Shown: piece by piece, positions 58,787-64,000 of the stretch
Layout of the letters: every line of letters starts with the position of its first letter
How positions within the stretch are numbered: the first letter of the stretch is position 1
NCBI GenBank assembly: GCA_039583875.1
Contig: CM077147.1
Span: forward strand, 163,183,866 to 163,247,865
Reading direction: 5' to 3'
DNA: 64,000 nucleotides
Source: Platanthera guangdongensis
Lineage: Eukaryota; Streptophyta; Magnoliopsida; Asparagales; Orchidaceae
The notes under the pieces: model-generated
The model's input: only the letters and a program-made list of their open reading frames with translations
What the model was told of the DNA's origin: nothing
Database searches by the model: none
Made by a program: the position numbers and the translations under genes

Positions 58787-61700
58787 TCATTTCTTCTCTT
58801 TGCCTTTAACAAGTTTAGTCTCTCTGTTAGGATTGAGGGCTTCCTTGTTTGATCTGGTATCATCTGCTGCACCCAAATATGTTTGCTTTTTAGGCCTGGG
58901 AACTACACCTTCAGGATGTAATTCCATATACCTGTCAGCATCAAAGAATTTACTTGAAGCATATCTCTCTAGCTCTTTCTGTCTCTGTTCAGACATTGTT
59001 GAAATGTTGGAAGAATATATTCCTTGTTCTCTAGCCTTTTTAATTTGATCCAGTGCAGCTAATTCCTTTAATCTGGCAGTCCAAGCAGCTGGATTGTTTT
59101 CAGGATCCTCAAAAGGTACAGGAGGTTCATATCTGTTGGAGGGATTGTCCTGAGGAGGCCTGGAAGACACATTTTCTTTCAGCTTGTAAGGGAAAGGACC
59201 AGATGTTGTATCAGAAGAAATTTGTCCTCCCCTAGAATATGGGTGCTGCCTGGAGTAACCTTTGGAGTAGACTTGAATATCTCTTTGATTACCTCTATAT
59301 CCTCCTCTCCTAGAATGTGAACCCCTGGATTGGCTTTCCCTGTGGTAAGATCTGGCATGAGGCTGATAGGGAGCCTGACTTCTTGCTGGGGGTTGAGCTG
59401 CAGAGCTTCCACCTGCACTTGCATCAGGAGGAGGTGGTGGAGGAGGATGAGAGTGCTGGAATTGGGATGAACCCTTCTCATATTTTCTCTTTTTCTTCAT
59501 TGCTTTCAGCTGATTCTTAGAGTATTGCTCCAGTGTTCAGTGATAGGGCAGTCATGTAAAATGTAATATGGAATATCATTGTTATCCTTAACTTTGGCAG
59601 GAGGTACCCTCTTCATAGCTTTGCTCCTTGCCTTTCTTTTCCTGGCAATGGTAGCAAAAGAGTCATCAGAGTCTGTTCTAAATTCATCACTTTCAGAACT
59701 CTAGTCATTATAGAGAGCATCTATTTTCTTCATTAGATCCTTCTTGAGTTGTACAGAAGCAGATGAGGTAGAGGTTGTAGCAGCAGGTGTTGAAATGGTA
59801 ACAGCAGAGACAACAGCAGATATTGAAGGTGTTGCACTAGGAGTAGAAGCAAAAACAACAACAGCAGCAGCAGTAGTCTCTGGAGAGGTGGCAGCAGCAA
59901 CAACTGTCTCACTAACAGTAACAGAAACAGAAGGAATATCATCAAGGACTGCAGAAGGCTCAAATTCAGGTGCCTCTGTCATAAGAATGTCCTTGGAAAT
60001 TGGTTCATCAGAAACAACAGGAACATCAGCAGCAGTAAAGGCAGTAATGTCAGAAGCAACAATAATACATTCTTCAGAAGAAGCAGCAGCATCAACATTT
60101 TCAGCAGCAACATACACTGAATTTACAAAGGAGGTGATAATGCTAGGGTCACAGCAAGAAAATGGCACAAGTGCCTTGGATAAATCTTCTGGAGGCTGGA
60201 CAGTATTGACCTCTGACAGACAGCTGAAGTATGCAGAATAAAAAATTGATAGCAAAGACCTGAGGTCTATTGCAAGGACTGCAGCAGGAGGAACTTGTGC
60301 TTGAGGCACAACAACAGCAGCAAGAGGAGGAGCAGCAGAAGAAGCAGTAATAGCAGCAGCAACAGACAGACAGCTTACAGAAACAGCAGCAGCAGCATCA
60401 TTAAGATTCACTTCATATGGCATCTCCCCCTGCCTAGATTCAGACATGTCTGGATCAAGGCACACTGTTGTAGGTGCTGCCTGAGGGAAGAGGGAAGAGA
60501 GCCTGGCAGAAAGGGCTGCCACTGACAGGTGTAGTGGAGCCAAGGAGGTCTCCAACAGCAGAGAGAGCCTGGGGGCAAGCAGCTCATACAGCCTGTCAGC
60601 AAGGGCTAGGAGGTCTACTTGCTCAAGGGCTGGAGCAGAGGTAGAAGAGATAGGAGTAGCTGAGGGTTCTGGTAGAGGAGAGCTGGTGAAAGGTGGAAGG
60701 GATGGCTGAGGTGTTGGTAGGGTGGATATGGAGGACAGGGGAATGGAGATGGATGGGGTGAATGTTGGTTGATCAATGATTTGGTGTAGAAGGTCTTGAA
60801 ATGAAGTGGAGGATGAGGGTAGCTCAGGAGGAGATGATGGGGAATCATCCATAAAGGACTCATCAAGTAGGGTGAAGGATGGAATGGAGGGTGATGAGGT
60901 GACATCTGGTGGAGGGTAGGTGAATAATGGGTGGAATTGTTCTTCTGGTGGTGGTAGATTAGGTACTGGAGAAGGTGTGGATGTTGGAGATGGGCTGGAT
61001 ATGATGATGGTGGATGGAGCTGGAATGGTAGATGGTATGGGAAGGGATTGAATTGGAGGAGGAGGAGCAGAGGCAGCAACAGCAGGCAGGTCATCTGCAG
61101 GGGCAGAGACCTGTGGAGGAGTGACTCTTAGAGTCCTTGTGCCTGAAGGAGTGCTGGAGGAGGGCCTGCTGGGCTTGCTGATTTGTCTGTCCCACTTTCC
61201 AAAGAGGGCACAAGACAGTCTCTTGGAGGCATTTATATGAATTCCAGAGGAGACCAGCAAGGCAGGGCACCTGTGCTGCAGAAATACTCCAATGATTCTC
61301 CCAAAGTTAACAAAACTTTTGTTGATTTTCTTTTTGATGAGGTCAAAGAAAACCTCTCCCCAATTCAGATTCTTCTTGTCCACAAGAGCTCCCATGAGGC
61401 AGAGCTGATATCTTGAAATTGTATCATGGGCTGAGTGCTTAGCCAGTAGCACTTTCCCAACAACATCTGCCATGAACCTATATTCTACAGACAGGTTCCT
61501 TTTGAAGAGCTTGCTAGGGTTTCCCTCTGAATGACCCATTCTGGCAAGCAGTTCAGAATACTCATCTCCAGATAAATCAGCAGTATCTTCTCCATTTCTC
61601 AACTCAAAAACTTCTGATAGAATTGTTTGGGTCAAGGGTACCTGAGTTCCAGCTATAGACCCAACAATGGTAGAGTTATCTTGATTATGGGCAGTATAAA

Positions 61701-61883
61701 CCCACTCCTTTATTTCATCAGATGCCAGCTTGATCCTGGTGGTCATTATGGCAGTCAAGTTCTGGTCTTTGAACAATCCCAATATATCTTGAAAACCTGG
61801 TCAGTTGTGCTGAATAATTCCAGGTCGATGTCAAAACCAGCATCAAACTTCATAGCAGCAAGAACAACAACTGACACAGCCAT
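58787..61883 (-). pseudogene. Sirevirus K ORF3 (env-like third ORF), nearly full length
   Basis: About 1030 codons in three frame segments. The start is probably the ATG at 61883 ('MAVSVVVLAAMKFDAGFDID'); a one-base shift near 61790 joins the 693-codon piece 59701-61782. Its first 200 residues form a compact domain ('GEVFFDLIKKKINKSFVNFG', 'HINASKRLSCALFGKWDRQ') shared with element I and resembling the putative plant transposon protein domain family. Then come about 250 Pro/Ser/Thr-rich residues, an amphipathic helical stretch ('ALADRLYELLAPRLSLLLET'), and Ala/Val/Ser-rich sequence. TAG at 59701-59703 and a frameshift near 59530 separate the basic C-terminal part (58787-59500; 'HPPPPPPPDASAGGSSA', Arg/Gly/Tyr-rich). 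No convincing signal peptide or transmembrane anchor, so 'env-like' is only a positional name. Confidence 0.72.
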
Positions 61884-61989
61884 GGGTACCTGCAAAAAAT
61901 TAACAAACAAAACGACCAAGTGTAGAACTGTTTGGAGGGAAGGAAAATTCTTGCAGAGAAATCGAAAGCGCAAAAGAGAACGACGACGA

Positions 61990-62300
61990 AAAATGGGTTT
62001 TATATTAGGGTTCGACGCAGAATTGGAAAGTTCGTTGAACTCAGTTCGACGATCGAGGCTACTAAAGGAATCTGAAGAGTCTTTAACATCGTCGATCTCC
62101 GTTCGACGATATTGGAGAGTGTCGAGCTCCGTTCGACGATCGTTCAGAGAACAAAATCGTCGAGCGCCGTCCGACGATCGTTGACCGGAAGAGATAGTTC
62201 ATACTATCTGAGAAACGCTGAACTCAGTTCGATGATTTTGGAAATCATCGATCTCCGTTCGACGATCTTGGGGCAAATCGTCGAGCGCAGTTCAGAGATC
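61990..62300 (-). promoter_or_regulatory. Candidate internal promoter for K ORF3
   Basis: Between pol and ORF3. At least six ATCGTCGA...TTCGACGAT inverted motifs lie at 62030-62295. A TATA box TATAAAA (minus strand, 61998-62004) is just downstream of them and 115 bases before the ORF3 ATG. The leader contains a TTTTTTGCAG|G acceptor-like end at about 61892. The same TCGTCGA core makes up the array in K's LTR. Confidence 0.55.
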
Positions 62301-62379
62301 AGAAAAATTCTAGACACTAAGAAAAATCAGAATGTTTGCCTAGTCTTGGTCAATTTTTAAGCTTTCAAAATCTTGGATA

Positions 62380-64000
62380 TTATTTAAGACTTCCTCCATC
62401 TAACATTCCTAACTGATTTAGGAAGAAGGTGTGTTTCTTTTCATCCAATGGCTTGGTGAAGATATCTCCCCTTTGTAAATCAGTTGGGATATAGTGTAGT
62501 TCAATTTTATTCGTTTCAACATTATCCCTTAAGAAATGATGCCTAATCTCTATGTGTTTTGTCCTACTATGGAGGACTGGATTTTGAGCTATGGAAATAG
62601 CACTGGTATTGTCACAAAAGATTTTAGACTTCTATAAGTTGTAGCCATAGTCTAGGAGTTGGTTTTGAATCCACAAGATTTGTGAACAACAACTGCCTGC
62701 AGCCATATATTCAGCTTCAGCAGTTGAAGTTGACACAGATGTTTGTTTCTTACAAAACCAAGAGACAAGTCTGTCACCAAGGAACTAACAAGTTCCACTG
62801 GTGCTTTTCCTGTCAATTCTGCATCCAGCATAATCAGCATCTGAGAATCCAGTTAAATCAAATGCTGAATCTTTTGGATACCAGAGACCTAGATTTGGAC
62901 AACTTTTAACATACCTGAGAATCCTCTTTACTAAAGTTAGGTGTGACTCTCTAGGGCTTACTTGGAACCTAGCACATATACATGTAGCAAACATTATATC
63001 TGGTCTACTAGCTGTAAGATACAGTAAAGAGCCAATCATTACTCTATATGTTGTCTGATCAACAGGTTTCCCATGTTCATCAGCATCCAATACAGCATTA
63101 GTAGACATGGGTGTTTTCATACAAGATGCCTCAGACATACCAAATTTCTTAACCAGTTCATTTGCATATTTGGTTTGAGAAATAAAGATGCCTTCAGCAT
63201 GTTGCTTGACTTGCAATCCTAGGAAGAAGGATAGCTCACCCATGCTACTCATCTCAAATTTAGAATGCATCAGGTTAGAAAACCTTCTGCACAATTTGGA
63301 GTCAGTAGAACCAAAAATAATATCGTCTACATAAATTTGTACTAGTGGGGTATGGGACTTATGGGTTCTAATGAAAAGAGTTTGGTCTACTCTACCCCTA
63401 ATAAAACCATTTTCCAAGAGAAAGCATGCTAGAGTCTCATACCATGCTCTAGGAGCTTGCTTGAGACCATATAATGCTTTGTTCAGTCTAAAAACATAAT
63501 TAGGAAAAGTTGGAGAGATAAAACCTGGAGGTTGTCTGACATAAACTTCCTCTTTGATGTCTCCATTCAAGAAAGCACTTTTGACATCCATCTGATATAC
63601 TTTGAAGCCTTTGTGTGCTGCATAAGCTAGAAATATTCTGATGGCTTCTAGTCTTGCAACAGGTGCAAAAGTCTGGTCGTAGTCTATTCCTTCTTCTTGA
63701 GAGTATCCCGGAGCAACTAGCCTTGTCTTGTTCCTTATAATTACTCCTTGATCATCCAGTTTGTTTCTGAATACCCATTTTGTTCCAACAGTGGAGTGAT
63801 CCTTAGGCTTTGGCACTAGTTCCCATACTTTGTTCCTCTCAAATTGTTGCAACTCCTCTTGCATTGCAATGATCCAGTGTGGATCTTGCTCTGCATCTTG
63901 AATGGACTGAGGTTCAATTTGAGATAGGAAGCAGGTGTGCAACAGGTTTTGGTTGACCTAATTTCTGGTTTGCACACCAACTGAGATTTCTCCAATTATT
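62380..64000 (-). pseudogene. Sirevirus K pol: RT and RNase H (partial)
   Basis: RT: '[20 protein letters not shown]', '[20 protein letters not shown]', '[15 protein letters not shown]' and the catalytic '[14 protein letters not shown]'. RNase H: '[19 protein letters not shown]', then TAG at 62785-62787 and another stop near 62633, with 'TSTAEAEYMAAGSCC' and the C-terminal part readable to about 62400. Another TAG at 63958-63960 lies in the INT-RT linker. All visible catalytic residues are kept. Integrase, protease and gag lie beyond 64000. Confidence 0.9.

Larger units (their letters stand above)
57116..64000 (-). mobile_element. Sirevirus K with ORF3, continues beyond window
   Basis: Minus-strand copia element: 3' LTR 57116-58620, polypurine tract 58621-58634, ORF3 58787-61883, repeat-bearing promoter-like region 61990-62300, and pol from about 62400 past the right edge. 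Its gag and 5' LTR lie outside. It is inserted in G integrase; the candidate target sequence ACGCC (57111-57115) can be checked against the unseen right flank. Confidence 0.9.

Noticed and set aside
59744..60241. 165-codon Ala/Thr/Glu-rich ORF opposite K ORF3
   Set aside because: Shadow of the Ala/Val/Ser-rich codons of ORF3 on the other strand.

Overview
The window is a block of nested, decaying LTR retrotransposons from a flowering-plant nuclear genome. I see no host gene, tRNA, rRNA or bacterial feature. The evidence for a plant is: Ty1/copia elements of the Sirevirus type (large gag, extra ORF3, initiator-Met-tRNA primer site, AGGGGGAGAT polypurine tract), Ty3/gypsy chromoviruses of the Tekay/Del type, and Athila/Tat-type gypsy pol. 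The species cannot be named from this sequence.

Layout from left to right (letters are my own labels). 1-1591: 5' end of minus-strand copia A1, lying inside minus-strand gypsy B1 (1592-about 5139). 5140-34927: broken minus-strand Sirevirus I. I contains (a) a mosaic of gypsy and copia fragments plus an LTR/leader/gag piece H at about 6610-9992, inserted in its 3' LTR; (b) the complete Tekay-type element F (11563-29390, target duplication GGCTC) inside its ORF3, with the complete non-autonomous element J (11608-18019, target duplication GGCAA) nested in F's 5' LTR; and (c) a solo LTR M (32696-34555, target duplication ATAAC) in its pol. 34928-51521: chromovirus E, whose gag is split by an intact-looking young Sirevirus D (37732-46830, target duplication GTCTT) and whose 3' LTR is a chimera. 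51522-54089: a second copy of the A/B junction seen at the left edge. 54090-57115: Athila-type gypsy fragment G. 57116-64000: minus-strand Sirevirus K with a long extra ORF3, running off the window.

D is the one element with complete gag and pol frames and nearly identical LTRs, so it is the best candidate for recent or current mobility. F is complete in structure but has three nonsense codons. J has LTRs, a tRNA-Asp primer site and one 410-residue acidic zinc-knuckle protein, but no pol, so it must borrow enzymes, perhaps from an Athila-type relative such as G.

The most interesting pattern is shared by unrelated families. Nearly every LTR here (A, D, E, F, I, J, K and solo LTR M) carries a family-specific array of short palindromic, CG-rich repeats. 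Where orientation and a TATA box can be read, the array is in U3 just upstream of it. In the two Sireviruses that carry ORF3 (I and K), a second array of the same core motif sits between pol and ORF3, in K just upstream of a TATAAAA box. This looks like an internal promoter for ORF3 built from LTR-type control elements. Functional readings of this are inference.
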